Source: Bacteroidales bacterium
GTDB lineage: Bacteria > Bacteroidota > Bacteroidia > Bacteroidales > JAOZMU01
DNA: 24,433 bases
Direction: 5' to 3'
NCBI GenBank assembly: GCA_029934165.1
Contig: JAOZMU010000008.1
Location: 1 to 24,433, forward strand
Shown: one piece after another, positions 1-15,100 of the stretch
Layout of the letters: the number at the start of each line of letters is the position of its first letter
Numbering within the stretch: the first letter of the stretch is position 1
Notes under the pieces: model-generated
What the model was told of the DNA's origin: nothing
The model's input: the letters and a program-made list of their open reading frames with translations, nothing else
Database searches by the model: none
Made by a program: the position numbers and the translations under genes

Positions 1-1
1 T

Positions 2-193
2 GCAACATTATCAGGTAACATACCAACGCAAGGAGCAGGGGTTTGGACTATTGTATTTGGCTCTTCAACTGTTACGGAACCAGCAATAAATAATTCTGGA
101 GTAACAGGATTAAGCGTTGGAGTAAATACTTTTAAATGGACTGTATCTAAAGCTGGTTGTAGCACCGAGAGCCTTGTTGATATTACAAACAAT
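2..193 (+). repeat. Partial repeat unit (unit 0), cut by window edge
   Basis: The first 64 codons encode the C-terminal four fifths of a repeat unit: it starts at the 'ATLSGN' position that normally follows the first cysteine, and continues through GAGVW, the NTFKWTV motif, the second cysteine (AGC) and the closing DITNN. This shows the array extends upstream of the window; the number of missing units cannot be told. Confidence 0.93.
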
Positions 194-3100
194 GCTGTTA
201 CTACATTTGCAGGAGTTGACCAACCAATTTGTTCTAACACAACTTCGTTAAATGCAAATGCACCGATTTCTGGTTATGGACGTTGGACAACAGTAAATGG
301 GTCGGCAGTATTTAGCAATGTTTCAATAAACAATCCATTACTTACAAACATAAACCAAGGAGTGAATAACTTTCGATGGACTGTTACTGCGAATGGTTGT
401 GTAGCTTATGACGATGTTGTTATTAGTAATGATTTACCAACTCCATCAAATGCTGGTACAGACCAATCTATTTGTGTAACAGCAACAACAATAACAGCAA
501 ATACGCCTGTAATTGGTACAGGTCTTTGGGTAAAAGTATCTGGTACTGGTTCTATCAGCGATGAAACTAACTTTAGTACAGCTATTTCTAACCTATCTGT
601 TGGCGAAAACCAATTCAAATGGGTTATCGAAAATGGTGTATGTGCAGAGGAAGATGTTGTAAGTATTTTCAATAATTCATTTGTTGCAACTGCTGGAATT
701 GAACAACAACTTTGCGAGTCGTTTGCTACTCTTAATGGAATGAACTCATTGACAGGAAACGGTACTTGGACAACCGTTGTTGGGTCTAATGACTTTGTTG
801 ATAATACATTATTTAACACAACTGTAAATAATTTAGTTCGTGGAATTAATACATTCCGTTGGACAGTACAGCAAGATGGATGCGAAGCTTCTGAAACTGT
901 AGATATTTATAATAATTTACCAACAGCACCAAATGCAGGTGCAGACCAAGATGTTTGTGCAAATAAAGCTTCTCTATCTGCAAACAATCCAGTATTTGGA
1001 GTTGGCGAATGGACTTTGATTAGCGGTTCTGCAACTTTTGCAAATACAGCTGTTAATAATACAACGGTAAGTGGTTTGGCAACAGGTGTTAATGTCCTAA
1101 TGTGGCAAACCGAAAACGGTAGTTGCTCATTGTCTGACCAAGTTACGATAACAAACAACGACTTCACTGCAAATGCTGGTGCAGACCAAGATGTTTGTGT
1201 AGATAATACAACCATGACGGCAGCACTTCCAATTGGAGCAACTGGCGTATGGTCTGTAATTCTTGGTTCAAATAGCATTGCAAATCTATCTGTTGCAACA
1301 ACAACAATCTCGAATTTAAGCTCAGGATTGAATCAATATCGCTGGACAGTAACCAGCAATAGTTGTGAGTCTGAAGATGTTGTAACAATAACTAATAATG
1401 AACCTTCTATTTCTATTGCTGGTAGCCCACAAAACGTTTGTGTAAATACGGCTATTTTATCGGCAAATGAGCCAGTTCAAGGTAATGGAGTATGGTCTGT
1501 ATCAAGTGGATACGGTGAATTTGCAACAGCTTCTTTATTTAATACTGCGGTTTCAAACTTGAATCCGGGTATGAGCAGTTTCAAATGGACAATCACTAAG
1601 GCTGATTGTGTAAGCGAAAGTGTAGTTCAGATAACTAATAGCGATTTTGTTATTAGCGCAGGAGTAGATCAAGCATTGTGTGCAGACGTTGCGACACTTG
1701 AGGGCGATGACCCGGCATCAGGAACTGGTGTCTGGACAATTAATGTCGGCTCAGGAAATATTGACGACGATACTGTATTTGGAACAACAGTTAGTAACCT
1801 TAACTCTGGAATTAATACATTACGTTGGACAGTTACGCAAAACGGGTGTATTGAGTATGACGAGGTGAATATTGTGAATAATATTCCTACAGCTCCAAAT
1901 GCTGGTATAGACAAAACTCTTTGTGTTGATAATGTAACACTTAGTGGTAATAATCCAGTACTTGGAACAGGAGAATGGACACGCGTTATGGGGTTAGCAA
2001 CAATTGTTACTCCTTTGGCAAACAATTCTTCTGTAACAGGTCTAACAAGCGGAACAAATACATTCCGTTGGACAATCGAAAACAGCGGTTGTACATTATT
2101 CGATGATGTTACGATTAATAATAATTCGTTCACAGCATCAGCCGGACCAGACCAAACTCATTGTAATAATGTCGCAACACTCGAAGGTTCAGAGCCGGGT
2201 GTTGGTGGTGTTGGAACATGGACGCTTATAGCTGGTGGTTCTACTATCGTAACCGCAACAAATTACAACTCGTTGGTTACTAACCTAAGCAATGGTAATA
2301 ACGCATTCCGTTGGGAAGTTCTGAGAGGAACTTGCACATCTTCGGACGAAGTTACAATACTAAATAACTTGCCAACAACTGCAAATGCAGGTCTTGACTC
2401 GTCAATTTGTGTGAGTAATATTACTCTTAAAGCAAACAACCCTACTTATGGAATTGGACGTTGGTCAACCGTTGTAAGCTCGGGAACAATCGCCGATATA
2501 TCGAACAATATAACAAGCGTGGTTAACCTTGGAGTTAATAACACTTTCCGTTGGACGATTGATAACGCTGGTTGTGTTTCGGAAGATGATGTTGTGGTTA
2601 CAAACAACTCATTTACGATAAGTGCTGGAGTCGACAAAGCTGTATGTTTGCCAGAAGCTATCCTTGCAGGAACAGACCCTAACACTGGAAGCGGTGTTTG
2701 GACAATTGTTGCAGGAACGGCGGTATTTGATGATAATACTTTATACTCAACAGGCGTAACAGGATTATCGGCAGGTTTAAATACTCTTGAATGGACAGTT
2801 GATAGAAATGGTTGTCAATCTACTGACTTAGTGTCAATTACAAACAATCAGCCATCAACAGCAGTAGCAGGAGCAACACAAGGCGTTTGCGTAACAACAA
2901 CATCATTAGCAGGTAACGCACCAATATATGGATATGGTCGTTGGTCAACAGTTAATGGTACTGGTATCGTGGACAATGCGTCTATGTTTAACTCTACTGT
3001 TTCTAACCTTAGCTCAGGAACAAATACTTTTGTTTGGGAGATTAATAACAATGGATGTTTATCAAGTGATAATGTAACAATAAACAACAATTCGTTTACT

Positions 3101-6100
3101 GCAAATGCTGGTGTAGATCAAACATTATGTGATGATAATACAACACTTGCAGGTTCAAACCCAATAGGCGGAAGCGGAAAATGGTCGGCAGTAATTGGCA
3201 GTGTAACATTTACAAATATCAGTAATTATAACACAGATATTACCGCAATTGACGAAGGTATTGTAACATTACGCTGGACGTTAGAACAAAACGGGTGTAC
3301 CGATAGTGATGAAGTTCAGATTACGAACAACTCCCCAACAGCACCACTTGCTGGCATCGACCAAAGTGTATGCGTGTCATCGGCAAACTTACTTGCAAAT
3401 GACCCAACAAGAGGAGACGGAACATGGTCTCGTATTACTGGACTTGGCAATGTAGCAAATGTATCTATGTTTAACACAAATGTAACAGGACTCGACCTTG
3501 GTGATAACACATTCCGTTGGACTGTTAGTTATTATGGTTGCGAGGATTATGATGAGATGATTATCACAAACAACTCATTCTCTGCCAACGCAGGTGTCGA
3601 CCAAACACTATGTAAGGACACCGCAAAAATGGCGGCAGTTCCTTCAAGCACAGGTGTTGGAACATGGACAGTAATTGCTGGCTCTGCTACTATTGATTAT
3701 ACTACTATTTATAATACTAAAATTAGAAATATTGCAAGAGGCGTAACAAACTTACGTTGGACAGTAGAACAAGATGGTTGCGAAGATTATGATGACATTA
3801 CTGTTATTAATAATTTACCAACAATAGCTGTTGCTGGTCCAGACCAAGAAGTTTGTGCAGGCGTTGCAACTTTATCTGCAACACCAGTTACAACAGGAAC
3901 AGGCGAATGGTCTAAAGTAGGCTCAAGCGGTAACATTATTAGTCCAAACTTATTTAACTCGACAGTTGAAAACTTAACTGGTGGACCAAATACATTCCGT
4001 TGGACAACAACCAATTCCGGTTGTCAAACAACTGATGATGTCGTTATTACTAATAATGTTTTTACTGCAAATGCAGGCTTAAATCAAACTCTTTGTGATG
4101 ATGAAACAACATTGTCAGGCTCTGACCCAACACCGGGAACAGGCGAATGGCAATTAATTAATGGCTCAGCAGTGATTACAAACTCAACGGTATTCAACAC
4201 TTCGGTTACTGGATTAATGCAAGGCGATAATATTTTCCGTTGGACAATTTTCCGTAACGGTTGTACAGCAAGCGACGACGTAACGATAACAAACAATCTT
4301 CCGACAGATGCGAATGCTGGTATTGACCAAACACTTTGCGTAAGTACCACAACATTAAGCGCAAACGACCCATCAAGAGGTGTCGGAGAATGGTCTTTGA
4401 TTGCTGGTATTGGAAACATTGCAACGGATACACGATTTAATACCACAGTATCTAATTTGGCTGCCGGAACAAATCGTTTCCGATGGGAAATTTCGTACCA
4501 AGGTTGTACTGATAGCGATGATGTAATCATTACAAACTATTCATTTGAAGCAAATGCAGGTGTCAATCAAACTATTTGTGCCAACTCTGTAACAATGACA
4601 GCCGTTGCACCAGCCGGTACTGGCGAAGGCGAATGGACATTAAGTGTAGGACTTGGAGTAATTGAGAATAATACTTTGAATAATACCAAAATTACTGGAT
4701 TGAATTATGGAACTAACATATTCAACTGGCATGTTGAAGAAAACGGATGTGAATCGACAGACCAAGTAATTATCACAAACGATTTACCAACACCTTCTGA
4801 TGCTGGTACTGACCAAAGTTTATGCGACAATACAACAAATTTAGCCGCTAACTCGCCAGTACATGGTGTCGGCGCATGGTCGAATGTAAGTAGCGTTGGC
4901 GTTGTTACAACACCATCGTTATTCAATAGCACTGTAACGAGCTTAAACTCAGGCTCAAATACATTCCGTTGGACAATTACCAAAAATAGTTGTTCATCGT
5001 ATAGCGATGTTATTATTACAAATAACTCTTTCGATGTAAATGCAGGATTAAATCAAATCCTTTGTGATACACAAGCAGACTTAAACTCTACACCAACCGT
5101 TGGTGGCGAGTGGAGCGTAGCAGTTGGTTCGGCACTTATTGCCAATTCGACAGCATTTGACACCCATATTTCTGCAATCGGAGAGAATAACAATATCCTT
5201 CGTTGGACAGTAACACAAAACGGTTGTACTGAATATGATGACGTTACAATCACAAATAATCTTCCGACAGTAGCAAACGCTGGTGCAGACCAAAATATTT
5301 GTACTTCGACAACAACACTTGCCGGAAATAATCCAGTACGTGGAGTAGGAGAGTGGACAAAACGAACTGGAGGTGGAACCATAGATGTTTCTAGTTTATT
5401 CAATTCTGGAATTACTGGTTTGACAACAGGTGAGAACGTTTATCGTTGGACTATCTCTTACGAGGCTTGTTCTTCGTTCCAAGATGTCTCTATCTTTAAT
5501 AATTCTTTCGTAGTAACAGCAGGACCAGACCAAGCATTATGTGATAATAACACTTCACTTATTGGCTCTGACCCACTTACAGGCACAGGAGAATGGATTG
5601 TAACACTTGGCTCAGGAACATTTGACGATGCTTCTGTTTATAATACGTCAGTTACATTACTAAGTCAAGGCGAAAATAAATTCTCGTGGACAGTAACTAA
5701 AGATGCTTGCTCGTTTACTGATGAAGTTTCTGTTTTGAATAATCTTCCGACAGTAGCTGCCGCCGGTATAGATCAAAATCTTTGTACAAGTGTTGCAACT
5801 CTTACTGGTAACAGCGCGAGTATTGGAACAGGAACTTGGACAAGAATGAGTGGTGTGGCAAGTATTACAACACCTTCATCGAACAACACAGGAGTAACTC
5901 AATTGACATACGGCGAGAATACTTTCCTATGGACAATAAACAATAGTGGATGCTCGTCTTCAGACAATGTATCAATATTCAATTACGCATTCTCAACAGA
6001 TGCCGGCGAAAACCAAATCCTTTGTGTTACATCTGCAACATTGGCAGCAACACCTTCGACAAACGGAGTGGGAACATGGACAACTGTATTTGGCTCGAAT

Positions 6101-9100
6101 AATATTGATGATATTACTCTCTATAACACTGGAGTAAATAATTTACAAAGTGGAAATAACATCTACAGATGGACAGTAGAAGAAAATGGATGTAACAGTA
6201 GCGATGAGGTTACAATAACTAATGATGTTCCGACGGCAGCAAATGCAGGCGCAACTCAGGTGTTGTGCGAAAACTTCACAAACATGACAGGAAACACTGC
6301 TCTCACAGGAAACGGCGAATGGACAGTTGTAACAGGTTCGGCAAGCATAATTATTCCTTCGAAATATAATACTCGAATAGAGAATATTGCTGTTGGAACA
6401 AATGACTTCAAATGGACAATTTCGACAAATAACTGCGAATCAAGCTCTGTTGTTTCTATAACTAACAATGCGTTCACAATAAGTGCCGGTAACGACCAAG
6501 TTATTTGCGAAGATATAACACAATTAGAAGCTGACCCATTGAACATTGGTTCAACAGGAAAATGGACAGTTGTTCAAGGTGCTGCTACTTTTGATGACGC
6601 TTCGATTTTTAATCCAAACTTGACAAACTTGACAAGTGGGTTGAACCGTTTCCGTTGGAGTGTAATTCAAGATGCTTGCGTTTCTTACGACGAAGTTAGT
6701 GTAACTAGCAATAAACCAACAGTTTCCGTAGCGAGTATAGACCAAGCGGTATGCGTCGATAGCACGACAATTACTGCAAATGCACCAACCGTTGGAACAG
6801 GAATGTGGTCTCGAACAAGTGGTCTAGCTACAATCGCAACAGAAAGCGTAAACGTTACTAAGGTTTATAATTTATCGCAAGGAGCTAACAAATTCCGTTG
6901 GACTATTACGCTAAACGGCTGTTCTTCGCAAGATGAAATTATTGTTACAAACAATATCTTTGTTGTGAATGCTGGTGCAGACCAAACATTATGTAACTCT
7001 TCGGCAACACTTTCTGGTATGAATCCTACCGGAGGAAGTGGCGTTTGGAATGTTGCTGGAGGCTCTGGCGTATTTACAGACAACACTTTGCACAATAGTG
7101 GAGTAACAGGATTAAGCGAAGGCATAAATTCATTCAACTGGACAGTAACTAAAAATGGCTGTACGTTTGACGACCAAGTAAGCATTACCAATAGCTTACC
7201 TACCGAGCCTGATGCAGGTTCTGACCTATCAATTTGTGTCGATTCGTACACAATTACTGCAAACAACCCAGCAATAGGTGTAGGACAATGGTCGGTCATC
7301 AATGGCAATGGCACCTTAGATGATGCAACAAACTTCTCAACAGGCGTAAACAACCTGAGTACAGGCGTGAACACATTCCGTTGGTCGATAACAAACGGAG
7401 CTTGTATCTTGAACTCTGATGTAAATATTACAAACAACTCGTTTATTGCAAGTGCTGGTGCAGACCAAACACTTTGTGCTGATATTGTTGTTCTCAGTGG
7501 TGGAGACCCAACACCAGGTTACGGACGTTGGACTGTTGTTCTTGGCTCTGTTGATATTGATAACACATCAACAAGCAACACAACTGTACGCAACCTACTA
7601 CAAGGACAAAACTCATATCGTTGGACAATAACCAAAAACGGCTGTACTTTCAGTGATGAAGTTTCAATTACAAATAACTTACCAACCGTAGCGACTACTG
7701 GCGCAGACCAAGCTGTTTGTGTCGATTATGCAACGCTTAATGCAAACGACCCAGTTACAGGATTTGGACGTTGGAGCGTAGTAAGTGGTTCTTCTTCTAT
7801 TGATAATATTTCAATATTTAATACAACAGTCTCTGGATTGGCGGCTGGTATAAATACATTCCGATGGACAACATCGAACAACGGTTGCGAATTTACTGAC
7901 GATGTTGAAATTACTAATAATATATTTACTGTAAATGCAGGTGGAGACATGGCGGTTTGTGCAACATCAACCATACTTTCTGGCTCAGATGTAGGAACAG
8001 GAACAGGTCTATGGACTCGATTTGTTGGAAGTGCTTCGATTGTGAATAACACAATTGCAAATGCAGAAATTATCAACTTGAGTACCGGCGAAAATACTTT
8101 CCGCTGGACAGTTATTCAAAACAGTTGTACATTTGAAGACGATGTTACAATAACAAATAACCTACCGACAACTTCTGATGCAGGAACAGACATAGATATT
8201 TGTGTTAACTCTGCTACATTAACTGGTAATCAGGCATTAATAGGATACGGACGATGGAGTCGTTCGAGTGGCAACGGAACAATTGTTGACATTTCGAGCT
8301 ATTCTACTCAAGTTAATAACTTGAGTGTAGGCGCAAATACGTTTACATGGACTATCCGAAATGCAGATTGTGTTTCCTTGACAGATGTTACAATAACAAA
8401 CAACGCTTTCACTGCAAATGCTGGTGTAGAGCAAACTGTTTGTCAATCGACAGCTACACTTGGTGCTGTTGTGCCAACTGCTGGATACGGACGTTGGTCA
8501 ACAGTTATCGGAACTGCCATTGTTGCAGATGCCTCAATAAACAATCCTAATGTCTCTGGATTACTACAAGGCGAAAATACATTCCGTTGGACAGTTTATC
8601 AAAACGGATGTGTTGACACTGACGATGTTACAATTATCAATAACTCTGCAACAAACTCTGTGGCAGGTTCGCAACAAATAGTTTGCGAAGACAATACCAT
8701 GCTCGGTGCAAACGACCCAATTAATGGTGTAGGAACATGGACAGTAGTAACTGGTAATGGTAGTTTTGATAATGACACACAATTTAATACAATCGTAACT
8801 AATTTGAACTCTGGTACAAATACGTTCCGTTGGACAATTCAAAACATTGGTTGTTATTCATTAAGCGATGTTGTTATTATGAATAACACATTTGCTGCCA
8901 ACGCCGGACCAAACCAAATCGTTTGTGATGCAAGCACGCAACTTTCGGGAGCAGCGCCAACACCAGGTTCAGGGCTATGGTCTGTCGATGCTGGTAGCGC
9001 AACGTTTGCAGTAGCTTCGTTGTATAATACTCAAACAACAAACTTGCAGAGCGGACAGAACGTTCTGCGCTGGACAATAACAAAAAATGGTTGTACATTT

Positions 9101-12100
9101 AGCGATGTTGTAACAGTTACTAATGACCTTCCTTCTGTTTCAGACGCAGGAAGTAATCAAGTTGTTTGTTCTTCTGTGGCAACATTGAACGGTAACACAC
9201 CAATTTTAGGAACAGGTGTATGGACTGTCTTGTCTGGTGCTGCATCTGTTGATACGCCAACACTAACAAACAGTAGTGTTAGCAACCTTTCAACGGGAGT
9301 AAATACATTTACTTGGACAATCACAAATAACTCATGTTCGTTGCAAGATGACATTACAATAATGAATAACACATTTATTGCAAATGCTGGAGCAGAACAA
9401 ATCGTTTGTGATACGACTGCTATTCTTGCAGGTGCAGACCCAACACCAGGCTATGGACGTTGGACAACAATGAGTGGCTCGGCTGTTGTAACTAATGCAA
9501 GCATTTACAACTCGGCTGTTACTGGTCTCGAACGTGGCGACAACGTATTCCGTTGGACAATGACGAAGACTGGATGTGTCTCTTATGACGAGGTAACAAT
9601 TACAAATGATTTACCAACTGCATCTTACGCAGGACCAGACCAAGACGTTTGCCTTACAACGACAACCTTGGCAGGCAACGGACCTATCATTGGCTCAGGA
9701 ACATGGACACAATTAAGTGGTTCGGCTTCGATTACTGACCCAACTAAATTTAACACTGGTGTAACAGCCTTATCTACTGGTATTAATGTTTTTGAATGGA
9801 CTATCGTAAACAATACTTGTAGCATGAGCGATGAGGTTATGGTTATTAATAACTCTTTCGATGCAAATGCTGGTGTTGACCAAACAATCTGCGAAAACGA
9901 TATTACACTATCGGGACTTGACCCAACACCAGGATACGGACGTTGGGAGCAAATCGTTGGCTCGGGTACGATTGTAAATGCTTCGCTTAATCAAACTCAA
10001 GTTACCGGACTTGCTCTTGGCAATAACCGTTTCCGTTGGACAATGACAAAAAATGGTTGTACTTCTTCGGGCGAGGTACTGATAATAAATGATAGACCTA
10101 TTGAACCAGATGCCGGACCAGACCAAGTCCTTTGTAAAGATAAAACTACATTGGCAGGAAACAATCCACCATTCGGTTTGGGAGTATGGTCGTTGCAAAT
10201 TGGTGATGGTACAATCGTTGCCACAACTCTGTTTAATACCGAGGTTAATAGTCTTGGACTTGGAGTAAATTCTTTTGTCTGGACTCTTACAAATAACGCT
10301 TGTGTATTAGACAACGTTGTAACAGTAACAAATAACATGGTTACTGCAAATGCCGGATTACCACAAACAGTTTGTGTTACAACTGGTACTCTTGCAGCTA
10401 TCGACCCAACACCAGCAATTGGACGCTGGAGTGTCGTTGTCGGAACATCGACAGTTGATAATGTGTCGATATATAATGCTGGTGTAACAGGTTTAATACC
10501 AGGATTAAATAAATTCCGTTGGACAGTTTCAGGAAACGGATGTGAATCTTTTAACGATGCTGTGATAACAAACGACTCACCAACAACATCGAATGCTGGT
10601 GCAAACCAAACTATTTGTGTCGATAACACGACTCTTACTGGTAACAACCCAGATAGAGGCGAAGGATATTGGTCTGTTACAGGTGGTAACGGAACAATTA
10701 CATCGCCTACCTTGTTTAACTCTGGTGTTACTGCATTAGGAGCAGGTTCTAACACGTTTGAATGGGTAATAACAAATAATACTTGTTCGTCTGGCGATGC
10801 TGTTGTTGTAACAAATAATATGGTTACTGCAAAAGCCGGAAACGACCAACTTGTTTGTGTTAATAGCACAAACCTATCTGCAATCGCCCCTGTTGGTGGT
10901 ACTGGTGTATGGTCTGTTACAGGTGGTACAGGAACAATCCAAAGTGCTTCATTGTACAACACATTAGTAACAAGCCTTGGCTTAGGAAACAATAGTTTTA
11001 CTTGGACTATAGACCTGAACGGCTGTAACGCTTCGGACGAAGTTATTGTAACAAATAGCTCTGTCGATGTAAACGCTGGGCTCGACCAAGCAATATGTGT
11101 AGATTATGCAACTCTTGATGGAAATACTCCTTCGGCAATCGGAAACGGTGTTTGGACAAAAACAAGTGGTGCAGTAACAATAAATACACCTACATTACAT
11201 AACACTACAATTAGTAATTTGGGAGCTGGAGACAATACATTAACATGGACGATAACCGAAACCTCTGGCTGTAGCGCATCTGAAGCCGTTGTTGTTACTA
11301 ATAATTCTGTTTCTTCGGACGGAGGATTGCCACAAGATATTTGTGTAAACAATGTTACAATGACCGCTGTAAACCCAGCACCAGGAACTGGTGTTTGGAC
11401 GGTTGGTTCTGGCTCTGGAACAATTGTAAATTCTACATTGTATAACACTCAAATAACAGATTTGGGCGATGGTGCAAGTGGATTTATTTGGACTGTATCT
11501 GACAATGGTTGCTCTGATGCTGCAAATGTTATTATTACAAACAATTCGTTTACAACATTTGCTGGCAACGACCAAGTGATTTGCGATAATACCACGACTC
11601 TTGCAGGAATGCAACCAGCTTCAACAGGAATTGGTACTTGGAGTACAATTGGTACAGCAACAATTGATAATAATACATTATACAACACAACAGTTTCTGA
11701 CCTTGGTACTGGACAAAATGCGTTCAGATGGACAGTAGCTCTAAATGGCTGTACTGCAACAGATGACGTTGTTGTAACAAATAATTCTTTTAACATAAGT
11801 GCCGGATTAGACCAAGTCATTTGTTCTACATCTTCTACTCTTAATGCAGACAACCCTGCACCAGGAATAGGAACATGGACAACAACTGCTGGTAATGGTG
11901 TAGTTACAATTTCTACCGCCTTTAATTCGACAGTTTCAAACCTTGATAAAGGTGCAAATACATTCCGTTGGACAGTCGAACGTAATGGCTGTACTTCTTT
12001 CGATGATGTATTAATAGAAAACAATCAGCCAACTGCGGCAAGTGTTGGTAACGACCAAACAATTTGTGCTTCGACAACTACAATCTCTGCTAATATACCT

Positions 12101-15100
12101 GATAGAGGATATGGACGTTGGACACTTGAGTCTGGTTCGGGTAACATAACAAACACTTCGCTTGCTTCGACAACAGCTTTTGATATTGGACAAGGTATTA
12201 ATAAATTCCGTTGGACAATTAGAAACCAAGATTGTGCTGATTTCGCAGAAATTACTATCGTAAATAACTCTGTTGGTTCTAATGCAGGACTCGACCAAAC
12301 AATTTGCAACAACCAGACACAACTTGCTGCTGTTGAACCAAATGCTGGCGGAAACGGTGAATGGCAATTTATAAATGGTAGTGGTACACTGACAAACTCT
12401 TCGGTTTACAACACAATTGTTACAGACTTATCGCAAGGAACTAACAAATTGCGTTGGACAATAACAGAAAATGGTTGTTCGGCTTACGACGAAGTCGAAA
12501 TTACGAATAATATGCCATCACAAGCTGTTGTTGGTAGCGACCACGATGTTTGCGAAAACTATACAACTATCACAGCAACACAGCCGTCTCGCGGTGCAGG
12601 TTTATGGACTGTACAAGGTGGCTCGGGACTTATTGAAGACCCAAGCGCACTAAATACCCTTGTTACGAATTTGGCTGATGGTACGAACACTTTCCGTTGG
12701 ACTGTTTCATTCGAGGGCTGCAATTTAATTGATGAGATTGTAATTAATAATAAATCATTCATCTCTAAAGCTGGTGCAGACCAAAATGTTTGTCAGGATA
12801 GCACAATTCTTAATGGATTAGAACCTACACCAGGAGTAGGAGAATGGACAGTTGTTGGAGGCTCAGGTCTCGTTGCAATGCCAAGCGTGAAAAACACAAA
12901 AGTTTATAACCTTGGACAAGGTGCTAACTCATTAAGATGGACTATTTCTAAAAACGGATGTACAGCATTTGACGATGTTACAATTATTAATAACTCGGTA
13001 GAAGCTGACGCTGGTCTTGATGATGCTATTTGCGGAACAACATTCTCGCTCGATGGTAACGACCCAGGAGTTGGAGCCGGCGAATGGACATCGCAAGGTG
13101 GAGCAGGAACAATCCAACAACCAACATTATTCAACTCTAATGTAATTGACTTGGCAAATGGTGCAAACACATTCCGTTGGACAGTAGAAGAGGGAGCCTG
13201 TAGCGCATCTGACGATGTTGTTATCTCTAACAATTCTATAACGGCTGATGCAGGTACAGACCAAGTGCTTTGTGTTGACAACGTTACAATGTCGGCTGTT
13301 GACCCAGTATCAGGAAGCGGATTTTGGACTTCTGTTGGCGGCTCAGGTACTATTAGTGCCGAAACAGATTACAATACGCAGATTACAAATCTAGGCGAAG
13401 GTGCAAATGCATTCCGTTGGACGATAAGCCAAAACAGTTGCTCGGATACCGATGATGTAATTATCACTAATAATGCAGTAACAGCTTATGCAGGTTTAAC
13501 TCAATCTGTTTGTGTCGATTCTACTTTCTTGAATGCAAACAACCCATCTGTTGGAGCAAACGGCGAATGGTCTGTTGAAGGTGGTTTTGGTGTATTTGAG
13601 AACATAAATCAATATAACACTAAAGTAACACAACTAGCAGTCGGTCCGAATACTCTTCGATGGACTGTTACAAAACAAAGTTGTGTTGTAACAAGCGAGG
13701 TTGTTATAACAAATTACAGATTTACAGCAAACGCTGGTCTCGACCAAACGGTATGTTCTTCGGCTGCTAATCTGAATGCAACAAACATCCCAGGCAGCAC
13801 AGGAAACTGGATTACCGTTGTTGGTAGTGGTGTTGTAGTAGAAGCATCTGTTTATAACTCAAATATTACGGGCTTGTCAAGAGGAACTAATAATTTCCGT
13901 TGGACAGTAATTTCAAACGGTTGCGAAGCATCTGACGAAATTATTGTTGTGAACGACTTGCCAAGTGTTCCGATTGTTGGAACAGACACAACGCTTTGTA
14001 CTAACTATTATGAGATTAGCGCAAACAACCCTGATATTGGAACCGGATTATGGGAACTAAGCAGTGGTACTGGTACTATCTTAAACCCAAGTAACCCAAC
14101 AACAAATATTATTGACCTTGGCGAAGGACAAAACATATTCAGTTGGACTATCACAAACAACGCTTGTTCTTTATCCGAAGAAGTAACCATTATAAGTAAT
14201 GCTGTTGTTTCTGATGCTGGTCTTGATGAAGTAATTTGTGGAGACTCAACTCAACTTTCGGCTGTGAACCCAGCACCAGGAATTGGCGTTTGGACTATGC
14301 TCAACGGTTTAGGAACAATAAGAAATGCAACAGCATTTAATAGTGATATTGTCGGATTACGACAAGGCTCGAACACACTTCGCTGGACAGTTTCTGCAAA
14401 TGGGTGTACAGATATTGACGATGTAATAATTGTCAACGACCTGCCATCTCAGGCTGTAGTTAGTGTTTCTAATATCAATGTTTGTGTTGACTTCGGTACA
14501 ATATCGGCACAAAACCCAAGCACAGGTACTGGGCGTTGGTCGTTAGTTGGTGGTGCGGGTGTTATTGCGAATAACTCATTAAATAATACTGCCGTAACAG
14601 CATTGAATACTGGTGTAAATACATTCCGTTGGACAATTTCTAACAATACTTGTATTTCTACAGCAGATATGACGCTGACTAACAAGTCGATAGATTCTTA
14701 TGCAGGTGCAGACCAAGCGGTTTGTGTGCCAAACGCCACATTAGCAGCTCAAGTTCCACCAATTGGTGGTGTCGGAACGTGGACGCTTGACGGCGGTGCT
14801 GCAATAATCCTTACACCAACTCTTTATAACTCTCAAGTAAATACACTTGGTTTAGGTGAAAATAAATTCAAGTGGACTGTTACCTCCGGAGCTTGTACGG
14901 CTGTTGATTATGTCTTGATTGTAAACAACTTTGTATATGCAGACGCCGGTCTCGATTTAGAAGTTTGTGTTGACAGTATTGCCCTTGCAGGCAACGAGCC
15001 AACATCTGGACTAGGTGTCTGGTCGATAGTTGGTGGTGAAGGTAACATCATAGAAAACACTTTATTTAACACTTACGTTTCGGGTATTGCAAAAGGTGCT

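Noticed and set aside
362..364. GTG as start codon of the giant gene
   Set aside because: It lies inside repeat unit 1, between the NQG and NNFRW residues; upstream codons to base 2 encode normal repeat sequence in the same frame, and no signal peptide follows.
1680..1868. Short plus-strand frames in other phases (also 5946-6137, 7446-7631, 8347-8550, 12471-12653, 23025-23216)
   Set aside because: All are inside the giant reading frame, are low-complexity shadows and lack any recognisable feature.
9997..10992. Long minus-strand open frame of 331 codons, with several others of 100-200 codons elsewhere on the minus strand
   Set aside because: They lie antisense to the repeat array, show the same periodic motifs (for example repeated VQRN and TSWS segments) as an echo of the coding repeats, and have no independent domain or ribosome binding site.
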